Below are positions 18,284 to 26,869 of a stretch of 64,000 nucleotides of DNA, piece by piece. Below the pieces are notes generated by a model. That model was not told the origin of the DNA. It saw nothing but the letters and a program-made list of their open reading frames with translations, and searched no databases. The DNA is taken from NCBI RefSeq assembly GCF_958405895.1, contig NZ_CATZAR010000008.1, one strand, 5' to 3'. A program made the translations under genes and the position numbers. Within the stretch, counting starts at the first letter, position 1. Each line of letters opens with the position of its first letter. The stretch comes from Ralstonia thomasii (GTDB lineage Bacteria > Pseudomonadota > Gammaproteobacteria > Burkholderiales > Burkholderiaceae).

Positions 18284-19264
18284 TCAGAAGCGCAGCAGCG
18301 CGGCGCCCCATGTGAAGCCGCCGCCCACGCCCTCGAGCATCACATGCTGGCCGCGCTGGATGCGACCGTCGCGCACAGCAACATCGAGCGCCAGGGGAAT
18401 CGAGGCAGCCGACGTGTTGCCATGCTCATCGACGGTCACGATCAGGCGCTCGTTCGAGAGGCCCAGCTTCTTGGTCGTGCCCTGCATGATGCGGATGTTC
18501 GCCTGGTGCGGGATCAACCAGTCGACTTGCGAGGCATCGAGTTCCGCCGCTGCCAGTGCTTCACGGGCAACCTTGTCGAGCACCGTGACGGCCAGCTTGA
18601 AGACAGCCTGACCATCCATGTACAGGAAGGCGCTGCCCTGGATTGCACCCGCGGCCACGTTGCCCGGCACGCACAGGATGTTGGCGTGGCTGCCGTCAGC
18701 ATGGAGCGCAGTCGACAGGATGCCCGGCTCGTCAGAAGCCTGCAGCACCACGGCGCCAGCGCCATCGCCAAACAGGACACAAGTGGTGCGATCGCTGAAA
18801 TCGATGATGCGCGAGAAGACCTCGGAGCCAATCACCAGCACGTTGCGATAGGCACCCGAGCGGATAAATTTGTCGGCGGTTGCCAGCGCGTAGACGAAGC
18901 CGGAACACACGGCCTGCACGTCGAACGCGGCGCACCCGTTGGTGATGCCGAGCTTTTGCTGCACCAGGCACGCCGTGCTCGGGAACACGAAATCCGGCGT
19001 GGACGTCGCCACCAGGATCAGGTCGAGTTCGGAGCGATCGATGCCGGCGGCTTCGATCGCGCGCTCGGCCGCCCTTACGGCGAGGTCGCTGCACGTGACA
19101 TCCGGCTCGGCGAAATGACGCGCCCGAATGCCGCTGCGCGAGACGATCCATTCGTCGCTCGTCTCGATACCCTTCTCGGCCAACTGGGCCGCCAGTTCGT
19201 CATTGGTGACCCGCTTGGGCGGCAGGTAGCTGCCCGTACCGATGATCCTTGCGAAACGTGTCAT
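18284..19264 (-). CDS. fabH: 3-oxoacyl-ACP synthase III
   Basis: FabH starts fatty acid chains by condensing acetyl-CoA with malonyl-ACP. The 326-residue protein has Cys120 in AVCSGFVYAL, the histidine of WLIPHQANIRIM, and the asparagine of HGNTSAASIPLAL. I chose the ATG at 19264 (MTRFARIIGTGSYLPP); a 40-residue upstream extension is Arg/Pro-rich and overlaps the plsX end. It lies 37 bases after plsX. Confidence 0.98.
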   Translation of the reverse strand: MTRFARIIGTGSYLPPKRVTNDELAAQLAEKGIETSDEWIVSRSGIRARHFAEPDVTCSDLAVRAAERAIEAAGIDRSELDLILVATSTPDFVFPSTACLVQQKLGITNGCAAFDVQAVCSGFVYALATADKFIRSGAYRNVLVIGSEVFSRIIDFSDRTTCVLFGDGAGAVVLQASDEPGILSTALHADGSHANILCVPGNVAAGAIQGSAFLYMDGQAVFKLAVTVLDKVAREALAAAELDASQVDWLIPHQANIRIMQGTTKKLGLSNERLIVTVDEHGNTSAASIPLALDVAVRDGRIQRGQHVMLEGVGGGFTWGAALLRF

Positions 19265-19301
19265 GTGCGGTGGGGTGAAATCTGACTCGGAGGCGACGCG
19301 T

Positions 19302-20363
19302 TCAAGCAGCGTCGGCGGCCGGAGCGGAAGTGGAGACCGGCGCAGCGCCCGCTGCGTCATGGTGCGATTCGAACGCCTGCGCAATGCGGGCGATCACGCC
19401 GTTGGCCGCGGCGTCGTAGGCACGCTTGATGGCCCATTCGAACGCGTAGGCGTCGGCCGAGCCGTGACTCTTGATGACCAGCCCACGCAGACCGAGCAGC
19501 GCGGCGCCATTGTAGCGCCGATGATCAACGCGCCGTTTGAAACGCGTCAGCACCGGCAGCGCCACGACAGCGAGCAACTTGGTGAACCACGAGCGGCTGA
19601 ATTCCTGGCGCAGCATCTCACCGATCATCTTGGCCAGTCCTTCGGTGCTCTTGAGCGCCACGTTGCCGACAAAGCCGTCGCAGACAACGATGTCGGTCGT
19701 GCCCTTGAAGATGTCGTTGCCTTCAACGTTGCCGAAGAAGTTGAGATCGGAGGCGCGCAGCAGCTCACCGGCCTGCTTAACGACCTCGTTGCCCTTGATG
19801 ACTTCTTCGCCAATGTTGAGCAGACCGACCGTTGGACGCGGCTTCTGCTCGACCACCGACACCATCGCCGAGGCCATCTGCGCAAACTGCAGCAGGTGCT
19901 CGGGCTCGCAGTCGGCGTTGGCACCAAGATCCAGCACGGTCGTGCCGGCACCTTTCTCGTTCGGGATGGCGGTGGCAATTGCCGGGCGGTCAATGCCGTC
20001 CAGCGTCTTGAGAACGTAACGCGACACGGCCATCAACGCGCCGGTGTTGCCGGCGGAAACGCACGCCTGAGCGGCGCCTTCCTTGAGTTGATTGATGGCC
20101 ACGCGCATTGAAGAATCTTTCTTCTTACGCAGCGCGACCTCGACCGGATCGTCCATCGACACCACCTCGGAGGCGGGGACGACGTGGACGCGCGGGTTCG
20201 CGGTGGCGTGAAGTCGCTTGAGCTGCGCCGCGATGGCATCGGGCTGCCCGACGAGCAGCATTTCGACGTCTTCGTGTACGGCGAGAAAATGGATCGCTGC
20301 AGGGATTGTCACGCCAACGCCGTGATCGCCACCCATGCAGTCGATGGCAAGCTTGATGGTCAT
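19302..20363 (-). CDS. plsX: Phosphate acyltransferase PlsX
   Basis: PlsX makes acyl-phosphate from acyl-ACP for glycerolipid synthesis, linking the fab genes to phospholipid formation. The 353-residue protein begins MTIKLAIDCMGGDHG, the hallmark N-terminus. The C-terminus carries a short Ala/Pro-rich tail. An upstream extension of the frame overlaps the terminator hairpin at 20457-20486 and is unlikely. The rpmF-plsX-fabH-fabD-fabG-acpP-fabF order is that of E. coli. Confidence 0.97.
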   Translation of the reverse strand: MTIKLAIDCMGGDHGVGVTIPAAIHFLAVHEDVEMLLVGQPDAIAAQLKRLHATANPRVHVVPASEVVSMDDPVEVALRKKKDSSMRVAINQLKEGAAQACVSAGNTGALMAVSRYVLKTLDGIDRPAIATAIPNEKGAGTTVLDLGANADCEPEHLLQFAQMASAMVSVVEQKPRPTVGLLNIGEEVIKGNEVVKQAGELLRASDLNFFGNVEGNDIFKGTTDIVVCDGFVGNVALKSTEGLAKMIGEMLRQEFSRSWFTKLLAVVALPVLTRFKRRVDHRRYNGAALLGLRGLVIKSHGSADAYAFEWAIKRAYDAAANGVIARIAQAFESHHDAAGAAPVSTSAPAADAA

Positions 20364-20456
20364 GCGAGTCTGAGTTGCGGTTTCACGTGCGGCTCCGGCC
20401 GTTGGCGCGCGTATGGTACACAAACCCGTACACGCATAGCCGAATTTCACTCAACA

Positions 20457-20486
20457 AAAAAGCGGCAAATTGGCTTGCCGCTTTTT
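20457..20486 (-). terminator. Perfect hairpin terminator between rpmF and plsX
   Basis: A 12 base-pair perfect stem, AAAAAGCGGCAA pairing with TTGCCGCTTTTT, encloses a 6-base loop. Read on the minus strand it ends in a U-run, so it should stop or weaken transcription coming from yceD-rpmF before plsX (start at 20363). The sequence is symmetric and would act both ways. Confidence 0.88.
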
Positions 20487-20553
20487 CGCTTGCATCATGA
20501 ACCTGTGCGTTCAGACCAACCCAACACGCTTGCCAGAAAACTGGCAAAACGCA

Positions 20554-20733
20554 TCAGTCGTTCTTGGTCTTCACAACCTTGCGGCCACGATAGTAGCCGT
20601 TCGGGCTCACGTGGTGACGCAGGTGCACTTCGCCGGTGGTCGGCTCGACAGCGATCGGGGCCGTCGTCAGGAAATCGTGCGAACGATGCATGCCGCGCTT
20701 GGACGGCGACTTCTTGTTTTGTTGAACAGCCAT
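20554..20733 (-). CDS. rpmF: 50S ribosomal protein L32
   Basis: A 59-residue frame reads MAVQQNKKSPSKRGMHRSHD at its N-terminus and ends RKVVKTKND; this is L32 of the large subunit. The middle has the usual HLRHHVSPNGYYRG segment. The zinc-ribbon cysteines of some L32 proteins are absent, as in most proteobacteria. It lies between yceD (115 bases upstream) and plsX. Confidence 0.98.
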   Translation of the reverse strand: MAVQQNKKSPSKRGMHRSHDFLTTAPIAVEPTTGEVHLRHHVSPNGYYRGRKVVKTKND

Positions 20734-20848
20734 GACTGACTCCTAAGCAATTTGATCGATTTTATCACATCACACGGAGCCGGAGCGTAGCCATTCCGGT
20801 AGGCGTGTGAAACGTACTGCCATCAGCGCGCACAATATCCGCGCACGC

Positions 20849-21385
20849 CTAATGTTTGGTCTTAAGGTTGGCCAGCACCGCGAACGGCGACGGCTTCTTT
20901 TCAGCTTCAGTCTCTTCCGGCAACATCTCATCCGGGCAGACTGCATGACGCGGCGACACCGGCAACGCCAGCAACAGCTCATCTTCGATCTGCGTGATCA
21001 GATCGAAGCTGCGCGAGCCAACGATGACATCAGCCTCATCGTCATCCAGCGGGGCGGCATCGGCATCGGCTTCCGAGCGCACGACTTCCAGACGCGCGCG
21101 CACCGGCAGAGGCTGCTCGTAAGCTTTGAGGCACCGCTGACATTGCAGCCAGATGGCGCCATCCACTTCCAGATCCACGAAGAGCCGCTGACGCGGCAAC
21201 TGGCCGGCGGTGGCCTCCTCGCGCGCCACACCCTGCAGCTGCCAACGAAATTGCGTGTTGGCGTCAGCCGGGGCGTCGACGGCTTGCTCGGACAGCAGAC
21301 GAGGCGTATCGGTCAGATAGACCGTGCCGCTTGCCGGCTCACCCGCGCGAATGAACGCGAAAAGATCGAATGCACGAAAATCCAC
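20849..21385 (-). CDS. yceD: DUF177 protein YceD
   Basis: YceD-family proteins are conserved upstream of rpmF and have been linked to 23S rRNA accumulation in bacteria and plastids. The 178-residue protein shows the conserved CQRC(L) pair near residue 103 and a later cysteine in HAVCPDE, with acidic stretches between. The biochemical role is not settled. The order yceD-rpmF-plsX is conserved. It is divergent from maf across a 193-base gap, where the promoters of both should lie. Confidence 0.94.
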   Translation of the reverse strand: MDFRAFDLFAFIRAGEPASGTVYLTDTPRLLSEQAVDAPADANTQFRWQLQGVAREEATAGQLPRQRLFVDLEVDGAIWLQCQRCLKAYEQPLPVRARLEVVRSEADADAAPLDDDEADVIVGSRSFDLITQIEDELLLALPVSPRHAVCPDEMLPEETEAEKKPSPFAVLANLKTKH

Positions 21386-21578
21386 GAATCGAACCCACTA
21401 AACGCGTTGCTGTTGATGCGCGAACCGGATGGACCCGCCTTGCAGCGCCTGACACCTTGCGCCTGGGCGCACGGTTTGCGACACTGCGCGGCCAAACCGC
21501 GAAACGCGGGATTATAGCGGGCAGAAACCTGTGGCGTCAAAAGGTTTTGCTCAAAATCCACTGCATCTTCAAGCACTT

Positions 21579-22175
21579 ATGACTTCTGCATCGCGTCCGC
21601 CACTGATTCTTGCCTCCAGCTCGCCATATCGGCGGGAATTGCTGGAACGCCTGCGCCTGCCGTTTGAGATCGTGGTACCGGACATTGACGAGACCCCCGC
21701 CCCGGACGAGTCGCCCGACCAGACCGCTCTGCGCCTGGCTCGGCAGAAGGCAGAGAAGGTCGCAGCAGGCCATCCCGGCGCGCTGGTGATCGGCTCCGAT
21801 CAGGTCGCCACACTGGACGGCAAGCAGGTCGGCAAACCGGGCGACCACCCCCGCGCACTGGCGCAACTGCACTGGATGCGTGGACGCACCGTCACATTTC
21901 ACTCCGCGCTGTGCCTGTACGACGGCCGGACAGGGCGACACCAGAGCGAGGACATCCGCACGCTGGCCACCTTCCGCGACCTTTCCGATGAAGAATTGGA
22001 CGCCTATCTGCATCTGGAACACCCGTACGACGTTGCCGGGAGCGCCAAATCGGAAGGCCTGGGCATCGCCCTGCTCGAACGCGTGGAGTCGTCGGACCCG
22101 ACCGCGCTGGTGGGTCTGCCGCTGATCGCGCTGACCAGCATGCTGCGCAACGTTCACTACCCCCTCTTCGCCTGA
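21579..22175 (+). CDS. Maf/YceF-type nucleotide pyrophosphatase
   Basis: This 198-residue protein belongs to the YceF branch of Maf proteins, which hydrolyse modified nucleoside triphosphates such as 7-methyl-GTP. It has LILASSSPYRRELLERL at the N-terminus, IGSDQVATLDGK around the catalytic aspartate, and the YceF-like C-terminus GSAKSEGLGIALLERV followed by DPTALVGLPLIAL. The ATG at 21579 removes a 16-residue leader present in the open frame. Substrate is inferred from the subfamily. Confidence 0.93.
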   Translation: MTSASRPPLILASSSPYRRELLERLRLPFEIVVPDIDETPAPDESPDQTALRLARQKAEKVAAGHPGALVIGSDQVATLDGKQVGKPGDHPRALAQLHWMRGRTVTFHSALCLYDGRTGRHQSEDIRTLATFRDLSDEELDAYLHLEHPYDVAGSAKSEGLGIALLERVESSDPTALVGLPLIALTSMLRNVHYPLFA

Positions 22176-22178
22176 ACC

Positions 22179-22910
22179 ATGGCCGGTACGCTTTATCTCA
22201 TTCCGAATACGCTGGGCTCGCGCGATGCGGCCGACCCGCTGCCTGACGTAATTCCTGCCGGCGTGCAGCAGATCACTGCGCGACTCGATTACTTTGTCGC
22301 CGAGCACGCCAAGACCGCACGCGCGTTGCTGAAAAAGCTGGCCGAGACCACGCCGCTGGCGCATCCACTGCAGGAAATCACCATCCGCGAGCTGAACGTC
22401 AAAACGCCGGAATCGGAACTGGAAGCGCTGCTGGCGCCAGTGCTTGCCGGCCAGGACGCGGGACTGATGTCGGAAGCCGGGGTGCCGGCGGTGGCCGATC
22501 CGGGCGCAAATCTCGTGCGTCTCGCGCACCGACGTGGCGTGCGCGTAAAGCCGCTGGTGGGACCGAGTTCGATTCTGCTGGCGGTGATGGCATCCGGCTT
22601 GAACGGCCAGAGCTTTGCATTCAACGGCTATCTGCCGGTCGATGCGGCCGAGCGCAAGACAAAGCTGCGCACACTGGAACAGCTTTCACGCTCAGTCGCC
22701 CAAACGCAGGTATTCATTGAAACGCCCTACCGCAATGGCGCGTTGCTCGAAGCCATTCAGGCCGGCTGCGCGCCGAGTACGCTGCTGTCGATTGCAGTGG
22801 ACCTGACACTGCCCAGCGAGCAGGTTGTCACGTTGCCCGTGAGCGACTGGCGCGCCGACCGCATGAACCTGCACAAGCGGCCGGCGATTTTCTCGCTGCT
22901 AGCGCGATAG
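22179..22910 (+). CDS. Tetrapyrrole-methylase-fold SAM-dependent methyltransferase (RsmI-like)
   Basis: The 243-residue protein has the tetrapyrrole methylase fold and resembles RsmI, which methylates C1402 of 16S rRNA, but it is a shorter paralogue. Visible motifs are GLMSEAGVPAVADPG, equivalent to the SAM-binding D/EAG(x)P-DPG box, and PLVGPSSILLAVMASGLNGQ. Whether it acts on rRNA or another substrate is not known. It starts 3 bases after maf and ends 16 bases before the convergent sppA, so it is probably co-transcribed with maf. Confidence 0.88.
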   Translation: MAGTLYLIPNTLGSRDAADPLPDVIPAGVQQITARLDYFVAEHAKTARALLKKLAETTPLAHPLQEITIRELNVKTPESELEALLAPVLAGQDAGLMSEAGVPAVADPGANLVRLAHRRGVRVKPLVGPSSILLAVMASGLNGQSFAFNGYLPVDAAERKTKLRTLEQLSRSVAQTQVFIETPYRNGALLEAIQAGCAPSTLLSIAVDLTLPSEQVVTLPVSDWRADRMNLHKRPAIFSLLAR

Positions 22911-22926
22911 CGCGCCTCCGCCCCTT

Positions 22927-24021
22927 CTACTCCTTCATCAGCAGCTTGAGCTGGCCCGTAGTGGCCAGCGCCTTGACTGCGCCCGCGCCCATCGCCGTGC
23001 CGAGCTTGCGTGCCACGCGCGAGGCGAAGTTTTCCTTGACGGTGTAGTCCACCACGTCCGGCGCCTTGATGACGCTGCGCGCGACAAGGTCCGAACTGCC
23101 GATCGCGTCGGCCAGGCCCAGATCCACCGCCTTGGCGCCCGTCCAGAACAAACCAGTGAACAGCGTGGGATCGTCCTTCAGACGGTTGCCGCGGCCCTGC
23201 TTGACCACGTCGATGAACTGCTGATGCACCTGGTCCAGCATCTCCTGCGCATACTGTTTCTGCTGGGGCGACACGGGTGAGAACGGATCGAGCATTCCCT
23301 TGTTCGAACCGGCGGTGAGCAGGCGGCGCTCCACGCCCACTTTGTCCATCAGACCAGTAAAGCCGAAGCCGTCCATCAGCACGCCGATGGAACCGACGAT
23401 GCTTGCCTTGTCGACGTAAATCCTGTCAGCAGCGGCAGCCACGTAGTAACCGCCTGACGCGCACATTTCTTCCACGACGACGTACAGCGGAATCTTCTTG
23501 TATTTGGCGCGAAGACGGCGGATTTCATCGTTGATCATGCCCGCCTGCACCGGCGAGCCGCCCGGCGAATTGATCTTCAGGATCACACCGACGGTGTTGT
23601 CATCTGCAAACGCGGCCTGCAAGGATGCGTTGATGTTTTCGGCGCTGGCGTTTGTGTTCGCCGCAATTTCGCCCTCCAGCGTGACAATCGCTGTGTGGCG
23701 GCCCGTGCTGACGGTTTCGCCCTCCAAGCTGGCGAACGCATAAATAAGCACTCCGATCAGGCCCAGAGCCACGAAGCGGAAAAAGATGCGCCAGCGGCGC
23801 GCGGCGCGCTGCTCACGGACCGTTGCCATCAGTACTTTTTCGAGTACCTCACGCTCCCAGCCGCCGGCCGGCGCAGAAGCTGCCGATGCCGATGCGGGCG
23901 GGTTACGCAATTCAGCTTCAAGCGGATGATCCGCATGCTGTGTGACTTCCAGCGCTTCTGGTTTGCCTGCACCCTCGTTGGGGGCGTCGTCGGGCCCTTT
24001 CGGCGGAATCGAGTCAGTCAT
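22927..24021 (-). CDS. sppA: S49 signal peptide peptidase (SppA, short form)
   Basis: This inner-membrane serine protease degrades leftover signal peptides. The 364-residue protein has an N-terminal disordered region rich in Pro, Ala and Glu, a membrane span at 79-98, the box NSPGGSP (151-157), the nucleophile Ser189 in CASGGYY and the general base Lys241 in AGSNKGML. It is the half-length form with one catalytic domain, like the Bacillus enzyme, rather than the tandem E. coli SppA. The ATG at 24021 has no clear ribosome site. It overlaps nothing and starts 39 bases after the Rieske gene. Confidence 0.92.
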   Translation of the reverse strand: MTDSIPPKGPDDAPNEGAGKPEALEVTQHADHPLEAELRNPPASASAASAPAGGWEREVLEKVLMATVREQRAARRWRIFFRFVALGLIGVLIYAFASLEGETVSTGRHTAIVTLEGEIAANTNASAENINASLQAAFADDNTVGVILKINSPGGSPVQAGMINDEIRRLRAKYKKIPLYVVVEEMCASGGYYVAAAADRIYVDKASIVGSIGVLMDGFGFTGLMDKVGVERRLLTAGSNKGMLDPFSPVSPQQKQYAQEMLDQVHQQFIDVVKQGRGNRLKDDPTLFTGLFWTGAKAVDLGLADAIGSSDLVARSVIKAPDVVDYTVKENFASRVARKLGTAMGAGAVKALATTGQLKLLMKE

Positions 24022-24059
24022 AGACAAGGAGAAAACGATCGAGAAGAAAAACTGCGCTA

Positions 24060-24452
24060 CTAGGCAGAAGGAGTTGGTTCGGGCGCGGACACGGGCGCCC
24101 GGAATAGCGTATCCGGCTGCCACCAGACTGCGCCGTCGCGCTCGGCAACCTCAAGCTTGGACAAATGCGAACCCCGGCACGGCCCGCCGACGCACCGGCC
24201 AGTATCCGGCTCGTAAATGGCACCATGCGTCGCGCACATCAGATACAGACCGGAGCTTTCGAAAAACTGGCCTTCCTGCCAGTCCATTTCCATCGGCACG
24301 TGCGCGCACTGGTTCAAATAGCCATGCACCCCGCCAGCGTAACGGACGACAAACGCGCTGACGAGCCGACCGCGCACGTCCACCTGAAACCGGACACCCA
24401 GACCGCCGTCTTCCAGCGCAGCGCTTTCGCATACACGAACCGGCTCCGCCAT
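24060..24452 (-). CDS. Rieske [2Fe-2S] protein
   Basis: A small soluble Rieske protein of 130 residues. Cluster ligands are Cys49-x-His51 (CAHVPMEMDW) and Cys73-x2-His76 (CATHGAIYEP). There is no membrane span or oxygenase domain, so it is the stand-alone ferredoxin type. Electron partners are not evident from the neighbours. Two starts are possible, ATG 24452 and ATG 24461, both overlapping or abutting the gph stop at 24454. Confidence 0.92.
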   Translation of the reverse strand: MAEPVRVCESAALEDGGLGVRFQVDVRGRLVSAFVVRYAGGVHGYLNQCAHVPMEMDWQEGQFFESSGLYLMCATHGAIYEPDTGRCVGGPCRGSHLSKLEVAERDGAVWWQPDTLFRAPVSAPEPTPSA

Positions 24453-24453
24453 G

Positions 24454-25113
24454 TCAGGCATGTTGCGTCAGCCAATTGTGCAGATCGGGAACCGACTTGG
24501 CGCTATACAGCGGCGTAAGCGAATCCAGCACATCGGCAGGATGCGCCCCGTATGTGACGGCCACGCCGGCGGCGCCTGCATTGGCGGCCATTTGCAGATC
24601 GTGCGTCGTGTCGCCGATCATCACGGTGCGCTCGACCTCCATGCCGAGATCGCGCGTGAGTTCGAGCAGCATGGCGGGGTGCGGCTTAGAGAACGTCTCA
24701 TCGGCGCAACGCGTGTTGTCGAACACGCCCGTCAGATTTGTCGCCTCCATCGCACGTTGCAGGCCCACGCGGGACTTGCCCGTCGCCACAGCCAGCAGAT
24801 AGTTCTGGCGGCGCAGTGCTTCCAGCATTTCTCGCACGCCCGGAAACAGGACGAGATGCGCATCACGGCTGAGGTAATGGAAACGATACCGGTCCGCCAG
24901 CTTGCCGTAGTCGGCGGGATCAAGCGTCGGGACGGCATATTCGAGCGCATCCCGCAGGCCCAGGCCAATCACGTGGCTCGCCCGTGCATCGTCGGGCACC
25001 GGCAGGTCAAGATCCCGGCATGCGAGCTGGATCGACCGGGTGATGGCCGACGTCGAATCCATCAACGTGCCATCCCAATCGAAGACGATCAGATCAAAGC
25101 GCTGCTGCGGCAT
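24454..25113 (-). CDS. gph: HAD-superfamily hydrolase (phosphoglycolate phosphatase-like)
   Basis: The 219-residue protein is a HAD subfamily IA phosphatase. Motif I is FDWDGTLMDS with Asp12 and Asp14; motif II lies in VATGKSRVG, and motif III/IV in KPHPAML and MIGDTTHDLQMA. It is probably a phosphoglycolate phosphatase or a nucleotide phosphatase; the family does not tell substrate reliably. Its ATG at 25113 lies inside the end of rluC (20-base overlap), and the Rieske gene begins at its stop, so the three are coupled. Confidence 0.85.
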   Translation of the reverse strand: MPQQRFDLIVFDWDGTLMDSTSAITRSIQLACRDLDLPVPDDARASHVIGLGLRDALEYAVPTLDPADYGKLADRYRFHYLSRDAHLVLFPGVREMLEALRRQNYLLAVATGKSRVGLQRAMEATNLTGVFDNTRCADETFSKPHPAMLLELTRDLGMEVERTVMIGDTTHDLQMAANAGAAGVAVTYGAHPADVLDSLTPLYSAKSVPDLHNWLTQHA

Positions 25114-26128
25114 CGGAATCGGGGCCCTGGAAAGCGTTGAGGAAATCGGTACACTCGGCGGGCAACGGCGCATTGAACGTGACGACTTCACCGCTATGCG
25201 GATGCGTCAGTTGTAGGCGATGCGCATGCAAGAACATCCGCGCCAGTCGCGGCGAAGCATTCGCGCGGGATAGCGCCTTGTTCAGGGCGAAGTCGCCGTA
25301 CTTGTCGTCGCCCAGGATTGGAAAACCCGCGTGGGCCAAATGCACCCGGATCTGGTGCGTGCGCCCGGTCTTCAGTTCGGCCTCCAGCAACGTGTATGGG
25401 CCAAACACGCCGACCTTGTTGAAGATCGTGTGCGACGCCTGCCCATCGGCCTGCACGCGCACGCGGCGCTCGCCTTCCGGCGTGGTGTATTTGTGCAGTG
25501 GCGACTTGATGTGTTGTCGCTTGTGCGGCCAGACGCCCTTCACCGCCGCAAAGTACCGCTTGTCCAACTGGCCTTCGCGGATCTGCTCATGCAGCGCCAC
25601 CAGCGCAGAGCGTTTTTTTGCAAGCAGCAGCACGCCCGACGTTTCGCGGTCGAGGCGGTGCACCAGTTCCAGGAACTTGGCGTCGGGGCGCGACTGACGC
25701 AATTGTTCAATCACCCCGAAGGCCACCCCGGAGCCGCCGTGCACGGCCACCCCGGCGGGCTTATCGATCACCAAAAGATGCGTATCTTCGTGAAGGATCG
25801 TGAATTCTGCCGCCGGCACAGGGCGGGCCGCTTCCACCTGCTGGGCAATCCGCAGCGGCGGAATACGAACCAGATCGCCGAGTTTCAGACGGTATTCCGC
25901 GTCGATGCGGCCTTTGTTGACTCGCACCTCGCCGGAACGCAGGATGCGGTAGATATGGCTCTTGGGCACGCCCTTGGCCACGCGCATCAGGAAATTGTCG
26001 ATGCGCTGCCCTTCGGCGTCTTCACCGATTTCAACATAGGCGACTGACTTGCCGTCGAGCGCATCGCCGAGTGTGCCACGTCCGGCCTGTTGAATGCGGC
26101 CATCAAATGGATGGCGTAACTCATTCAT
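25094..26128 (-). CDS. rluC: 23S rRNA pseudouridine synthase RluC
   Basis: RluC makes pseudouridines 955, 2504 and 2580 of 23S rRNA (E. coli numbering). The 344-residue protein has an S4 RNA-binding domain (about 41-100) and the RluA-type catalytic motif HRLDRETSG with Asp160. The ATG at 26128 is chosen; the frame extends 22 codons upstream without family match. It is divergent from rne, the same arrangement as in E. coli. Confidence 0.95.
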   Translation of the reverse strand: MNELRHPFDGRIQQAGRGTLGDALDGKSVAYVEIGEDAEGQRIDNFLMRVAKGVPKSHIYRILRSGEVRVNKGRIDAEYRLKLGDLVRIPPLRIAQQVEAARPVPAAEFTILHEDTHLLVIDKPAGVAVHGGSGVAFGVIEQLRQSRPDAKFLELVHRLDRETSGVLLLAKKRSALVALHEQIREGQLDKRYFAAVKGVWPHKRQHIKSPLHKYTTPEGERRVRVQADGQASHTIFNKVGVFGPYTLLEAELKTGRTHQIRVHLAHAGFPILGDDKYGDFALNKALSRANASPRLARMFLHAHRLQLTHPHSGEVVTFNAPLPAECTDFLNAFQGPDSDAAAAL

Positions 26129-26869
26129 TTTCAATATAATTTTCTCGCTGGACAGTCGTTTAGGCGCCAGCAACAGCCGGTCGGAACGAAACAACAGGTA
26201 TTGTACACAGCCACCGTTTCGGTCCGGAACGTGCCGATCTCTCGCCCACTTGTGTTACAAAGCTAATCACGTGGCCGACTCTTCGGCACGAAAGCAGCAC
26301 GCACCGCTGTCCCATCGCGCAAGACGTGAACCAAAGATCACGTCGGCAACATCGGCCAGCGTAGAACGAGCAGCTGGTAGAACAGAATTCAAAGGCGGGC
26401 GCCACATGGTCATCCATATGGCGCCCGCTTGGTGAAAGAAGCCCTTGCCGCACCAGACTGGTGCCGGCCGGCTGAACATCCGGTTACCGCGTTGCCATGG
26501 CGGTCCGGCGGCAAAACTCTAAAAAGCAGCACGCCGCCCGATTTGCCCCGCCGCGGGTTTCGTCCGGAAAGGCCGTCCGTCAATTCGCTCTTTGTGGTCG
26601 CTTCACGCGACTCGCCGCCGCCGGCCCACCTGCAAATGCATCTGGCCCGTGGCACGAGTGACAGGACGCGCAACTGGACGCCAACGGCGTCCGCGGACTC
26701 CGCCCTGCCATCCATGATGACGCGTGGAATGCCCTCATTTCTTTCGCCCGTGCCCCGTCGCGCCTTCCTTGTTTTGTTGGGCGACACCTCGGCAATTCGT
26801 TGACCACCCGCTCCGCCTTTGCGTGCTCCATGAAGCGCCGTGCTTGCACGGCATTGGAGTGAGGTTGCA
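26129..26869 (+). promoter_or_regulatory. rluC/rne intergenic region (rne leader)
   Basis: These 741 bases hold no credible gene. They must contain the promoters of the divergent rluC and rne. I see an AATTGTA-type -10 candidate for rluC (TACAAT on the minus strand, 26200-26205) without a good -35, and no strong promoter for rne. A large hairpin lies at 26395-26428. In E. coli rne has a long 5' leader through which RNase E represses its own synthesis, and the length here permits the same; that is inference. Confidence 0.6.
26395..26428. repeat. Long inverted repeat in the rne leader
   Basis: GCGGGCGCCA at 26395-26404 pairs perfectly with TGGCGCCCGC at 26419-26428. Inside, ATGG (26406-26409) can pair with CCAT (26414-26417) around the loop TCAT. 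No T-run follows on either strand, so it is not a standard terminator. It lies 442 bases before the rne start. Confidence 0.75.
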
